A program made the translations under genes and the position numbers. 59,105 nucleotides of DNA, taken from assembly GCA_029784825.1 (NCBI GenBank), contig JAFMAU010000011.1:1-59105 (forward strand), written 5' to 3'. Position 1 is the first letter of the stretch, and the number at the start of each line of letters is the position of its first letter. Shown here one piece after another: positions 8,322 through 16,181 of the stretch. The DNA comes from Nitrososphaerota archaeon (GTDB lineage Archaea; Thermoproteota; Nitrososphaeria; Nitrososphaerales; UBA183). The notes beneath the pieces were generated by a model that saw nothing but the letters and a program-made list of their open reading frames with translations, made no database searches and was not told the origin of the DNA.

Positions 8322-8705
8322 TTGGAAGAGGACAACGAGCTCAAGCTGATCGAGCAGAGGAAGCTCGCCCAGATGAGGAAGAGGATCACAGCGACTGCGG
8401 CCCCGAAGTCACCGAAGGACGAGAAGACGTCCAGGCAGCTGGTCGAGGAGAAGCTGTACGACAGGGGGACTGAGGTCCTTGACGCAGCCTACTCCTACTT
8501 CCCTGAGCAGACTGCGAAGATAGTCGACGAGCTGGCGGCCATGGTGAAGGACGGGCGGCTGGCGGGCCAGATCTCCGGCGGCGAGCTCTATTCTGTCTTC
8601 AGACAGATCGGCCTGAGGTTCAACCTGAAGACCTCGTTCAAGGTGCAGGACAGGGGAAGGCTGGTGGACCTGAGCGAGAAGCTGATGCGGAAGGAGGAGG
8701 GCTAG
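8322..8705 (+). CDS. PDCD5/TFAR19-like DNA-binding protein
   Basis: The charged N-terminal helix (NELKLIEQRKLAQMRKRI) and the later helical core (SGGELYSVFRQIGLRFNLKT) resemble the archaeal PDCD5/TFAR19 family of small DNA-associated proteins. I chose TTG 8322 (127 residues), because it gives the typical acidic-then-basic first helix and matches an upstream TATA element. A longer version starts at ATG 8277, overlapping the previous stop. The family match is by eye and moderate; it could instead be an unrelated helical protein. Confidence 0.55.
   Translation: MEEDNELKLIEQRKLAQMRKRITATAAPKSPKDEKTSRQLVEEKLYDRGTEVLDAAYSYFPEQTAKIVDELAAMVKDGRLAGQISGGELYSVFRQIGLRFNLKTSFKVQDRGRLVDLSEKLMRKEEG
8692..8700 (+). 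promoter_or_regulatory. Shine-Dalgarno site deciding the CTG start of the PAC2 gene
   Basis: GGAGGAGG precedes CTG 8707 by about 6 bases. It is strong support for a CTG start, because the next usual codon (GTG 8752) has no such site. Confidence 0.6.
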
Positions 8706-8706
8706 G

Positions 8707-9498
8707 CTGCCCATCGCTTCGAAGCCCGCTCTGCAGGGGGTCACCGAGCGGGTGCTTTCCACGCCGAGGGCGAGGAACCCGGTGCTGGTCTGCGGGATGC
8801 CAGGCAGCGGCTACGTCGGGAAGCTGGGTGCCGACCACTTGATTGACCTGTTCAAAGCCAAGAAGGTCGCAGAGTACAGCTGCGAGAGCTTCCCTCCGCA
8901 GGTGAACGTGAAGGAGGACGGCACTGCCCAGACGCCCAGGGCAGAGCTCTACTTCGCGTCCCAGAAGAAGGGCCACGACATCCTCGTCTTCACGGCGGAG
9001 GCCCAGCCGACCACCTCGGAGGGCGAATATGGGCTCTCCGACGCTGTGGTCAGTTTCGCGAGGAAGATGGGCGTGAGGACGGTGTATACCCTCGCGGCAT
9101 ACATCACGGGAGCGTTCTCCAACTCGCCGCGCGTCTTCGGGGCTGGCACATCCAAGGCGATGCTGGAGGCACTGTCGAGCAATGGAGTCACGCTGATGAA
9201 GGAAGGAGGGATAAGCGGCATGAACGGGCTGCTGATCGGCATCGCATCGCTGAGGGGGCTCGAGGGAGCCTGCCTTCTGGGCGAGACCTCGGGCTATGTC
9301 GTCGACGCGGCCGCGTCGCAGGCCGTCATGGAAGCGCTGTCCAGAATCATAGGGGTGCCTATCGACACCGCGAAGCTGAGGGAAAAGGCCGAGGAGACGC
9401 AGAAGGTGATCAGCCAGCTCCAGAGCATGTCTGCGGAGCAGACGCAGGAGGCAGCGCAGCAGCCACGGAGGGAGCAGCGGCCCGGATACATCAGCTAG
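8707..9498 (+). CDS. PAC2-family protein (proteasome-assembly-chaperone-like), CTG start
   Basis: The motif NPVLVCGMPGSGYVGKLGADHL and later GTSKAMLEAL and GISGMNGLLIG place this in the PAC2 family, which includes proteasome assembly chaperones and archaeal homologues of uncertain role. The conventional start is GTG 8752 (248 residues). An in-frame CTG at 8707 gives 263 residues, lies 1 base after the previous stop and has a near-perfect Shine-Dalgarno site. It adds PIASKPALQGVTERV, which resembles the usual short lead-in before the first strand. The C-terminus is a Gln-rich tail. Confidence 0.82.
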   Translation: MPIASKPALQGVTERVLSTPRARNPVLVCGMPGSGYVGKLGADHLIDLFKAKKVAEYSCESFPPQVNVKEDGTAQTPRAELYFASQKKGHDILVFTAEAQPTTSEGEYGLSDAVVSFARKMGVRTVYTLAAYITGAFSNSPRVFGAGTSKAMLEALSSNGVTLMKEGGISGMNGLLIGIASLRGLEGACLLGETSGYVVDAAASQAVMEALSRIIGVPIDTAKLREKAEETQKVISQLQSMSAEQTQEAAQQPRREQRPGYIS

Positions 9499-9543
9499 GC
9501 CCTGACCGCCCGGGCGTGTCCACGGTGAGAATTACGCCCAAGA

Positions 9544-9550
9544 CTTAATA
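9544..9550 (+). promoter_or_regulatory. TATA element of the four-helix membrane protein
   Basis: CTTAATA is centred 29 bases upstream of ATG 9576. Confidence 0.55.
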
Positions 9551-9575
9551 GGAAAATTCCCAGGGAGCAGGAAAC

Positions 9576-9962
9576 ATGAAGACTGTAGGGTATATCTTCC
9601 CAGTCACTGCCTTCGTCGTCTTCGTTCAAGCCATCACAGGTGCCGCGACGGTCCTGAACTTCTACGATTTCGGCGCCCACTTGGTGTCGGGGTATGTGGT
9701 CGCCATATTCGCTCTAGTCTCGGTCGTAGTCGCATTCATCTCGAAGCCAAAGTACAGCGCGCTGAGGTACTCTTCGCTGGTGCTGTTCGTCCTGGCCCTG
9801 ATCCAGGGAGCCATCGGCTTCCAGGCGCAGACGAGCGACCAGCTCGTAGTAATCCACTTCGTCAACGCGCTCATAATGTTCGGGATCTCCATAGCCATGA
9901 CGTTCTACGCGTTCAGGTGGGGCAGGATGCAGCCCGCCCCGGCGACGCCCGGCCCCTCCTAG
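9576..9962 (+). CDS. Four-helix membrane protein, possibly CtaA/Cox15-like half
   Basis: A 128-residue protein with four membrane segments. The pattern QAITGAATV, then AHLVSGYVV, LIQGAIGFQ and VIHFVNALIMF resembles one half of heme A synthase (CtaA), including two His that could bind heme. Some archaea encode such four-helix versions. No oxidase or heme gene lies nearby, so the role is a suggestion only. The message is predicted to be leaderless. Confidence 0.6.
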   Translation: MKTVGYIFPVTAFVVFVQAITGAATVLNFYDFGAHLVSGYVVAIFALVSVVVAFISKPKYSALRYSSLVLFVLALIQGAIGFQAQTSDQLVVIHFVNALIMFGISIAMTFYAFRWGRMQPAPATPGPS

Positions 9963-10014
9963 GCTCGAGGGAGCCGAAGGGGAGTCTGGTTACCTAGAGT
10001 AATCTCTGGACCGG

Positions 10015-11472
10015 CTAGCCCTTGATGTTGCCGATGGGACGAAGGGCCACGACCTTCTTCGAGATGCCCGCCCTGTGCATCGTCTCGACGACCTGTGAGA
10101 TGTCCTTGTAGGCCAGCCCCGCCTCTTCCGCAAGCCCGTCCATGGTGGCGGCCTTGACGTAGATGCCGTGCTGCAGCATTTTCTTCTGCAGCTCGTTGCC
10201 CCTGACCGTCCTCTTCGCGGCGGTCCTGGACATGGTCCTGCCCGAGCCGTGGGCCGTGGAGCCGAAGGTCTCCTCCATGGCCTTCTGGGTGCCCACGAGA
10301 AGATACGAGCCAGTCTCCATGGAGCCGCCGATTATCACAGGCTGGCCCACGCTCCTGTAGGGCCGGGGCACGTCCGGATGACCTGGGCCGAAGCTCCTGG
10401 TCGCTCCCTTCCTGTGAACAACGACGTCCTTGGCCGACCCGTCGTAGGAGTGCCTCTCCACCTTGGCCACGTTGTGGCAGACGTCGTAGATCAGATGCAT
10501 GTCGAGGGCTTCGGCGTCTTTGTGGAAGGTGCGGGCGAAGGCCTCCCTCACCTTGTTCACTATGATCTGTCTGTTGACGAAGGCGTAGTTCGCCGCGCAG
10601 ACCATGGCGGAGTAGTAGTCCTTCCCCTCCTTCGAACTGAAGGGCAGGCATGCAAGGTCCCGGTCCCTCACCTGGATGTCGAACTTCCTCATGCCTGTCT
10701 CGAAGGTCCTGAGGTAGTCGGTGCATATCTGGTGGCCGAAGCCCCTGCTCCCGCAGTGGATCATCACCATGACCTGGTCTTCGTGGACGATTCCGAACTC
10801 CTTCGCCAGAGCCCGGTCCAGGAACCTGTCGGGGTCGACCACCTGGACCTCAAGATAGTGATTGCCTGACCCGAGGGTGCCGAACTGGTTGATGCCCCTC
10901 CTGATGGCTTCCCTGCTCACCTTGCCTATGTCGGCCCCCTTGATGTAGCCCCCCTCCTCGACGTGCTCGGGGTCGTCGTCCCATGCGAGGTCGTGCTCGG
11001 CGCACCAGCGGACGCCGAGGGAGGTGATGTCCCCGATTTGCGACTCTGCGAAGCCCTGGGCGCTCCTGGCGCCCACACCCACGGGGACGAGGCTGTAGAT
11101 CAGGTCGACGAGCTCCCGAATCTTCGGCTGCACGTCAGATGCCCTGAGGTTGGTCCTGATGAGACGCATTCCGCAGTTGACGTCGAAGCCGACGCCGCCG
11201 GGAGAGATCACGCCCTTCTCCGTGTCGAAGGCTGCGACGCCGCCGATGGGGAATCCGTAGCCCCAGTGGGCGTCCGCCATGGCGTAGGCGCACTTGACTA
11301 TGCCTGGAAGGCAGGCGACGTTGGTGACCTGCTCGAAGACGCCCGAGTCCATGTTCTCAAGCAACGCCTTGCTCGCGTAGATGCGGGCCGGAACATTCAT
11401 GCCGGGCTTGAAGGATGTCGGTATCTCCCAGGAAACCTCTGAGACTTGCTTTATCCCTTCAACTGATTTCAG
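10015..11472 (-). CDS. rtcB: RtcB RNA-splicing ligase, non-canonical start
   Basis: RtcB joins 2',3'-cyclic phosphate and 5'-OH RNA ends, and in archaea it seals spliced tRNA halves. Metal and guanylate sites are visible: DAHWGYGFPIGG, GGVGFDVNCGMRL, GSGNHYLEVQ and HCGSRGFGHQ. The frame that starts at ATG 11400 lacks the conserved lead-in. Upstream in frame is WEIPTSFKPGMNVPARIY, the family N-terminus, with no ATG, GTG or TTG available. CTG 11472 (485 residues) is the best start, with ATT 11475 as an alternative. A TATA element at 11510-11516 serves it. Archease lies directly upstream in the same direction. Confidence 0.93.
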   Translation of the reverse strand: MKSVEGIKQVSEVSWEIPTSFKPGMNVPARIYASKALLENMDSGVFEQVTNVACLPGIVKCAYAMADAHWGYGFPIGGVAAFDTEKGVISPGGVGFDVNCGMRLIRTNLRASDVQPKIRELVDLIYSLVPVGVGARSAQGFAESQIGDITSLGVRWCAEHDLAWDDDPEHVEEGGYIKGADIGKVSREAIRRGINQFGTLGSGNHYLEVQVVDPDRFLDRALAKEFGIVHEDQVMVMIHCGSRGFGHQICTDYLRTFETGMRKFDIQVRDRDLACLPFSSKEGKDYYSAMVCAANYAFVNRQIIVNKVREAFARTFHKDAEALDMHLIYDVCHNVAKVERHSYDGSAKDVVVHRKGATRSFGPGHPDVPRPYRSVGQPVIIGGSMETGSYLLVGTQKAMEETFGSTAHGSGRTMSRTAAKRTVRGNELQKKMLQHGIYVKAATMDGLAEEAGLAYKDISQVVETMHRAGISKKVVALRPIGNIKG

Positions 11473-11509
11473 AATCGGAGCCCTCTTGGGCGAGGCTTCC
11501 GGTTCGTTC

Positions 11510-11516
11510 TTTAAGC
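11510..11516 (-). promoter_or_regulatory. TATA element of rtcB
   Basis: Minus-strand CTTAAAG predicts a start near 11486, about 14 bases before the proposed CTG. That also shows the true N-terminus lies upstream of ATG 11400. Confidence 0.5.
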
Positions 11517-11532
11517 GTTTAGCGGGTCTGCG

Positions 11533-11970
11533 TCAGATGTCCAGGACTATGGTGGCCTTCCAGGCCCTCCCGCTGCGGCGAAGTCCGAACATGTGCATGG
11601 TGACGGCCTTGGCGTCGTTCCTCAGGGCGTGCCTCTCCCTATCGATCGACTCCCCGGCTGCGACGCAGACAAGCGACTTTGAGTCCTTGCCGAGGCTGAC
11701 CCTGAAGCTCTTGAAGAGCATCGAGTCAACGTCCTTGATGATTATGAGTTCGGTGAGGAAATCGTAGAGAAGGCGGTCCGTGGTCTCGGACGAGAGCCGG
11801 AGGGTCCTCTCCTCCCTCGCCTTCACCGTGCGCGGGTCAACCATCACGTCCGTCAGACCGAGGGCCGAAGCCTCGAAGAGGCCTTTCAGGGTGGTCGAGC
11901 TCGCCTCGTAGGCCACGTCCGCAAGGGCGATGTCCGGTATGAACCTGAAGGGCAATCGCGGCTGCGTCAA
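11533..11970 (-). CDS. Archease, RtcB activator
   Basis: A 145-residue archease, which promotes guanylylation and turnover of RtcB. The N-terminal DIALADVAYEA, the Asp-rich LGLTDVMVD and the C-terminal KAVTMHMFGL with WKATIVLDI are family features. It sits immediately upstream of rtcB on the same strand, the usual functional pairing. The proposed rtcB start is 60 bases downstream and has its own TATA element, so the two may be transcribed together or apart. Confidence 0.9.
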   Translation of the reverse strand: MTQPRLPFRFIPDIALADVAYEASSTTLKGLFEASALGLTDVMVDPRTVKAREERTLRLSSETTDRLLYDFLTELIIIKDVDSMLFKSFRVSLGKDSKSLVCVAAGESIDRERHALRNDAKAVTMHMFGLRRSGRAWKATIVLDI

Positions 11971-12004
11971 TCTTCCACTTGAAAACTGTTAGTGCGGGGG
12001 CGGG

Positions 12005-13210
12005 TCAGGAATGGCCCGGGATTATCCCGAGATCCCTTCCCGCCCTTTCGAACGCGCCGGTCGCCGCGTCCAGGTCCTTGTCCGTCAGGGCGGCGTTCAT
12101 TATCGTCCTTATCCTCGCCTTCCCCTGGGCCACCATCGGGAAGACGATGGGGAGCGCGAAGACCCCCAGGTCGAAGAGCTTCGCGCTGAGCCTCTTCGCC
12201 AGGCCGCTGTCTCCGACCATCACCGGGGTTATCGGCGTCTCGCTCTTCCCGATGTCGAACCCGAGGTCCTTCATGGCCGCCTTGAAGCGGCGCGTGTTCT
12301 CCCAGAGCCTCTTCACGTGCTGGGGCTCCCTCTCGAGGACGTCTACGGCCGCCAGGCAGGCGGCTGCCACGGCGGGCGGAGCCGAACCGCTTAGGAGCCA
12401 GGTCCTCGACTTGTTGTACGCGAAGTTAATCAGCTCGCGGGAGCCCGAGATGTGGCCGCCCACGACGCCGAACGCCTTTGAGAAGGTGCCCATCTCGACC
12501 TGGACGGACTTCCTTGGCAGCCTGAAGTGCGAGACTATCCCCCTTCCTCCCTCGCCCAGCACCCCTTCGCCGTGGGCGTCGTCGACGTACACCATGGCGC
12601 CGTGCTGCTCGCCCAGCTTCGCGATCCTGTCCAGCGGTGCGACGTCGCCGTCCATGGAGAAGACTCCGTCGGTGATGATCAGGACTCTCCTGTAGGGTTG
12701 GGTCGCCTTCTCCGCCTCGTCCAAGACCCTGGCCAGGTCGTCGGTGTTGCAGTGTTTGTAGACCGAGCGCTCTGCGTAGGAGAGCCTGGTCCCGTCGATG
12801 ATGCTCCCGTGGTTCAGCTCGTCGCTGACTATCAGGTCCCCCTTGCCTGCGAGCTGCGGAATCAGGCCCGAGTTGGTCGCGAATCCCGACTGGTAGGCCA
12901 GCGACGCCTCTGCGCCCTTGAACCTGGCAAGCCTCCGCTCCAGCTCCAGGTGGATGTCCATGTTGCCTGCTATGGGCCTTACCGAGCCAGAGCCGGCGCC
13001 GTGGGTCTTCACCGCGTCGACGGCCGCTGCCTTGACCTTCGGGTGGTTGCTGAGACCCAGGTAGTTGTTGGAGCAGAGCATGATGACGCTCTTCCCGTCG
13101 ATGATGCAGCGGGGGGTGCTGGGCCCTGCCAGGACCCTGAGCTTCCAGTCGAGCTCCTGGTCCACCAGCTGGTCGTACTCCTCCTTCAGGAATCCGTCAG
13201 GGTCGCGCAA
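12005..13210 (-). CDS. kbl: Glycine C-acetyltransferase (2-amino-3-ketobutyrate CoA ligase)
   Basis: A PLP enzyme of the alpha-oxoamine synthase family, 401 residues. It cleaves 2-amino-3-oxobutyrate with CoA to glycine and acetyl-CoA. Family motifs are CSNNYLGL, GAGSGSVRPIAG, DELNHGSIIDG, VDDAHGEGVLG and the PLP-lysine site GTFSKAFG. TTG 13210 overlaps the end of the dehydrogenase gene by 14 bases, so the two are coupled. Together they convert threonine to glycine and acetyl-CoA. Confidence 0.93.
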   Translation of the reverse strand: MRDPDGFLKEEYDQLVDQELDWKLRVLAGPSTPRCIIDGKSVIMLCSNNYLGLSNHPKVKAAAVDAVKTHGAGSGSVRPIAGNMDIHLELERRLARFKGAEASLAYQSGFATNSGLIPQLAGKGDLIVSDELNHGSIIDGTRLSYAERSVYKHCNTDDLARVLDEAEKATQPYRRVLIITDGVFSMDGDVAPLDRIAKLGEQHGAMVYVDDAHGEGVLGEGGRGIVSHFRLPRKSVQVEMGTFSKAFGVVGGHISGSRELINFAYNKSRTWLLSGSAPPAVAAACLAAVDVLEREPQHVKRLWENTRRFKAAMKDLGFDIGKSETPITPVMVGDSGLAKRLSAKLFDLGVFALPIVFPMVAQGKARIRTIMNAALTDKDLDAATGAFERAGRDLGIIPGHS

Positions 13211-14213
13211 GGGAGCTCCTGCGCAACGATGTCAGAAGGAAGTCTAATCGGCTTTTCTCCGAGGCGGGAAGCCGCTCGCTCAGCTTCAATATCATGTCGT
13301 CGGTCATCTTCGGCAGGTCGAAGGCGGGCGACCAGCCCCACTCCTTGCGGGCGCGGCTGTCGTCGATGGATTCGGGCCAGGAGTCGGCGATCTGCTGGCG
13401 CGCGTCGGGCGCGTAGCCGCAGGTGAAGGACGGCAGGCGCTTCCTGATGGACTCTGCGAGCTGGCCCGGGGAGAAGCTCATGGCCGAGAGGTTGTAGCCC
13501 ATGTGGGTCCTCACGCGTCCGAGGTCAGTCTCCATCAGTCTCATGGCTGCGGAGATGGCGTCAGGCATGTACATCATCGGGAGGGTCGTCTTCTCCGCCA
13601 GGAAGCAGCGGTACCCGTCAGCGCGCACGGCGGCGTCGAACATCTCGACGGCGTAGTCGGTGGTTCCGCCTCCCGGTTTCGTCTTGCTGCTTATCAGGCC
13701 CGGGTAGCGGATGCACCTGGTGTCGACGTGGTATCTGGCGAAGTAGTAGTTGCATAGCAGCTCCCCCGCGACCTTGGTCACACCGTAGAGCGACGTCGGC
13801 GTGAGCGGGGCGTCCTGGGGGGTTGCCCTCTTCGGGGCCGCCGGGCCGAAGACCGCCATGGAGCTCGGCCAGAACACACGCGACACGCCCAGTTCGGCCG
13901 CGCCTTCGAGGACGTTCCTGAGCCCCTGGATGTTGACGCCCCAGGCGAGGTCGGGCTTCGACTCGGCTACGGCAGACAGGATCGCGGCCAGGTGGTAGAC
14001 GACCCGTATCCTGTGCTTCTTGAGGACCGTCAGAAGGGCGGCCTTGTTTGTGACATCGAAGTGCTCCTCGGGACCGGGTCCGATGTTCGCGGCCTGCAGC
14101 CCGGGGAGGACACCCGCGACCACGTTCTCGGCCCCGTACTTCTCGCGGAGCGCGGGGACAAGTTCGGAACCAATCTGCCCGGTCGAACCGGTGACGAGTA
14201 CCTTGGGCCCCAT
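13197..14213 (-). CDS. L-threonine 3-dehydrogenase, epimerase type
   Basis: A 338-residue short-chain/extended family enzyme. The Rossmann motif GSTGQIGSELV is followed by VYHLAAILSA and the catalytic PSSMAVFGP with YGVTKVAGELL (Tyr-x3-Lys). Immediate coupling to kbl identifies it as the NAD-dependent threonine dehydrogenase of the UDP-galactose-epimerase type rather than a sugar epimerase. GTTTAAG at 14239-14245 is centred 29 bases from ATG 14213, so the message should be leaderless. Confidence 0.9.
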   Translation of the reverse strand: MGPKVLVTGSTGQIGSELVPALREKYGAENVVAGVLPGLQAANIGPGPEEHFDVTNKAALLTVLKKHRIRVVYHLAAILSAVAESKPDLAWGVNIQGLRNVLEGAAELGVSRVFWPSSMAVFGPAAPKRATPQDAPLTPTSLYGVTKVAGELLCNYYFARYHVDTRCIRYPGLISSKTKPGGGTTDYAVEMFDAAVRADGYRCFLAEKTTLPMMYMPDAISAAMRLMETDLGRVRTHMGYNLSAMSFSPGQLAESIRKRLPSFTCGYAPDARQQIADSWPESIDDSRARKEWGWSPAFDLPKMTDDMILKLSERLPASEKSRLDFLLTSLRRSSLARP

Positions 14214-14238
14214 TCGACGAGCGGCGGAGTCGGACCTC

Positions 14239-14245
14239 GTTTAAG
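14239..14245 (-). promoter_or_regulatory. TATA element of the threonine degradation operon
   Basis: Minus-strand CTTAAAC is centred 29 bases upstream of ATG 14213. Confidence 0.55.
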
Positions 14246-14258
14246 CCTTGGGTGGCCC

Positions 14259-14489
14259 CTATGCAACTACCTTCATTGTTATCGTAGAGAGTACTCCGGG
14301 GTTCGCCCTGAGCTTCTCAGTTATCACTGCCTTCACCGCCTGTTCATCTGGGCCTTCCACGAGCACAAGGAGGTCGTAGATCCCGTACGTCTGGTAGACG
14401 GCGGCGATGCCTGGGGTCTTCTTGAGCGAGGCTATGCTTCCTTCCTCCGTCCCTGGCGAGAGGTTCACGAGGACAATCGCCCGCTCCAT
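14259..14489 (-). CDS. Stand-alone RAM-domain (AsnC/Lrp ligand-binding) protein
   Basis: A 76-residue protein made only of the Lrp/AsnC ligand-binding fold (IVLVNLSPGTEEG, then VYQTYGIYDLLVLVEG). It has no DNA-binding helix-turn-helix. Such proteins usually bind amino acids and may pair with full-length Lrp regulators. It lies upstream of the threonine-to-glycine genes on the same strand, but its TATA element (GATTAAAG, 14512-14519) is 27 bases from its ATG, so it has its own leaderless transcript. Confidence 0.85.
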   Translation of the reverse strand: MERAIVLVNLSPGTEEGSIASLKKTPGIAAVYQTYGIYDLLVLVEGPDEQAVKAVITEKLRANPGVLSTITMKVVA

Positions 14490-14511
14490 GCAATCGATTG
14501 GGGGAAGCCAC

Positions 14512-14519
14512 GATTAAAG
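14512..14519 (-). promoter_or_regulatory. TATA element of the RAM-domain gene
   Basis: Minus-strand CTTTAATC is centred 27 bases upstream of ATG 14489. Confidence 0.5.
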
Positions 14520-14643
14520 AATATCCCGAGCGGGCTCCGACCACTCCGCGGGTCCTGTTCGTCCCGGTTCGCTCTGCGCGCTCGCCGCCGTTGTCATGAG
14601 TAGGACCATCAATCCCCACCCATGCCGAGACAGGCGGTCTGGC

Positions 14644-15081
14644 ATGAGAATCAGCCGACTCCTCGCCGCCGCGGTACCGCTGGGTGTCGCCGTTCTCCTC
14701 GTGTTCATCATTTTCGTTCCTGTCGTGCCGTCTCAAGGTGGAGGAAGCATGACGGGGTGCAGCCCGCACGGATGCATGACGGATATCGTTCGATACGAGT
14801 CGGTTTCATGCGCGCACGGAGGCTGGGGCGCGGCATTCCAGACCGGGGTGAACTGGTATTTGGTGGATGGCTGGGTGTGCAGCTGTCCCGCCGAGATGCC
14901 AGGTCACATCGTGCCGTGCTGTGTGCCCCCGCTCGCGGGAGTCGTCTGGCCGGCGATCGGATTGCTGGCAGTCGCTGACCTTGTCTCGCTTGCAGTCATC
15001 GCTCTCGATCTGACGCGGTTTCGGGGCGCTGGAAGGCCCGCAAGACCCAAACCGAGAAACGCGAGAACCCTGCCAGTCTAG
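14644..15081 (+). CDS. Cys-rich two-segment membrane protein, unknown
   Basis: This protein has an N-terminal hydrophobic segment (LLAAAVPLGVAVLLVFIIFV), a central region with seven or eight Cys, and a second segment near the C-terminus (PAIGLLAVADLVSLAVIAL) followed by a basic tail. The Cys-rich loop is probably outside the cell and disulfide-bonded. I chose ATG 14644 (145 residues), which begins just before the first membrane segment; ATG 14596 adds 16 charged residues. Its stop shares CTAG with lysK on the other strand. No promoter was clear. I do not recognise the family. Confidence 0.5.
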   Translation: MRISRLLAAAVPLGVAVLLVFIIFVPVVPSQGGGSMTGCSPHGCMTDIVRYESVSCAHGGWGAAFQTGVNWYLVDGWVCSCPAEMPGHIVPCCVPPLAGVVWPAIGLLAVADLVSLAVIALDLTRFRGAGRPARPKPRNARTLPV

Positions 15082-16181
15082 ACGCTCTTGCTCAGCCGCT
15101 CCAGCTGCCTTAGCGACTCGGTGACAACCTCGATGCTGTCCAGGTAGTCTTTGACGGAGACTGCTTCCCCGTCAGTGTGGGAGAGCTTCGAGTCCGCGGG
15201 GCCGTAGGTGACGCACTCTGCGCCTGTGGCCGCGGCGAAGGTGTTCATGTCGCCCGAGCTGGTCTTCCTGACGAACACTGGCTTGTCCTTGAGCTTCAGT
15301 ATGATTGCTCGCTGGAAGGACCTGACCAGCGTCGAGTTGGGGTCTGCCTCATAGGCTTCGGTCGCCTCTTCGAATTCGACAGCGACGCGAGTCCTCCCCT
15401 TGTGCGACCCGGAAATCACCTTCTTGAGGTCCCTCTTCACTGCGGCTGCCGTCAGACCCGGGGGCAGCCTGACGTCGAAGTCAGCCCTGCAGACTGGCGG
15501 AATCACGTTGTGGTAGGTCCCTGCCCCGACCAGAGTGGGAGAGATTGAGAGCGACCTGAAGTGGTCATCAGCGCGGCTCTTGCTTGCTTCGAATCTCTTG
15601 AGCGCATTCAGGATGGAGAAGAACTCGTCGACTGCGCTGACGTATGCCCAGGGCGAGGCCGCGTGGCCGCCCTCGGTTTCGATGGTCAGGCGGACGCCGA
15701 ACCTTCCTCGGTAACCTATGGCCACCCTGTTGGCTCCGGACGGTTCTCCGAAGACTGCGTAGTCGTAGCGCTTGCTGCCTCTGATGATGGCGTCAATCCC
15801 CTCGCCGTTCCCTTCTTCCTGGGTGGCCCCCACGAAGGTCACCGATAGCGCCGCGTTCGAGGCTCGGGAGCCTGCCACCAGAAGGGCGCATAGGGCGGAC
15901 TTGGCGTCGGCCGCCCCCCTGCCGAACATCTTGCCCGCCCTGCGCGCCACGGGGAGGTTCCCGGGCACAGTGTCCATGTGCCCGCAGAGGAGGACACTCG
16001 CCCCCCCCGAGCCGATCTCGCCCGCCGCGTTGCCCGCATCGTCGATCCTCACCTTCCTGTAGCCCAGCTGCTTCATCTTCGATGCAAGATATCTGGCAAG
16101 GCCGGACTCCTCACCTGTCGGAGAGTAGATCTTGAGGGCGCCTGCTAGGAGCGCAACAGGGTCGGGGACCACGCCGCTCAT
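15078..16181 (-). CDS. lysK: [LysW]-lysine/ornithine hydrolase
   Basis: An M20-type metallo-hydrolase that releases lysine (or ornithine) from the carrier LysW in the last step. The 367-residue protein shows metal motifs CGHMDTVPG, GRGAADAKSALCALL and the catalytic ATQEEGNGEG. The longest frame runs far upstream, but that part overlaps lysX in another phase. ATG 16181 overlaps the lysX stop (ATGA) and gives the normal length. It is third in the lysW1-lysX-lysK set, and as the only lysK here it probably serves both pathways. Confidence 0.9.
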   Translation of the reverse strand: MSGVVPDPVALLAGALKIYSPTGEESGLARYLASKMKQLGYRKVRIDDAGNAAGEIGSGGASVLLCGHMDTVPGNLPVARRAGKMFGRGAADAKSALCALLVAGSRASNAALSVTFVGATQEEGNGEGIDAIIRGSKRYDYAVFGEPSGANRVAIGYRGRFGVRLTIETEGGHAASPWAYVSAVDEFFSILNALKRFEASKSRADDHFRSLSISPTLVGAGTYHNVIPPVCRADFDVRLPPGLTAAAVKRDLKKVISGSHKGRTRVAVEFEEATEAYEADPNSTLVRSFQRAIILKLKDKPVFVRKTSSGDMNTFAAATGAECVTYGPADSKLSHTDGEAVSVKDYLDSIEVVTESLRQLERLSKSV

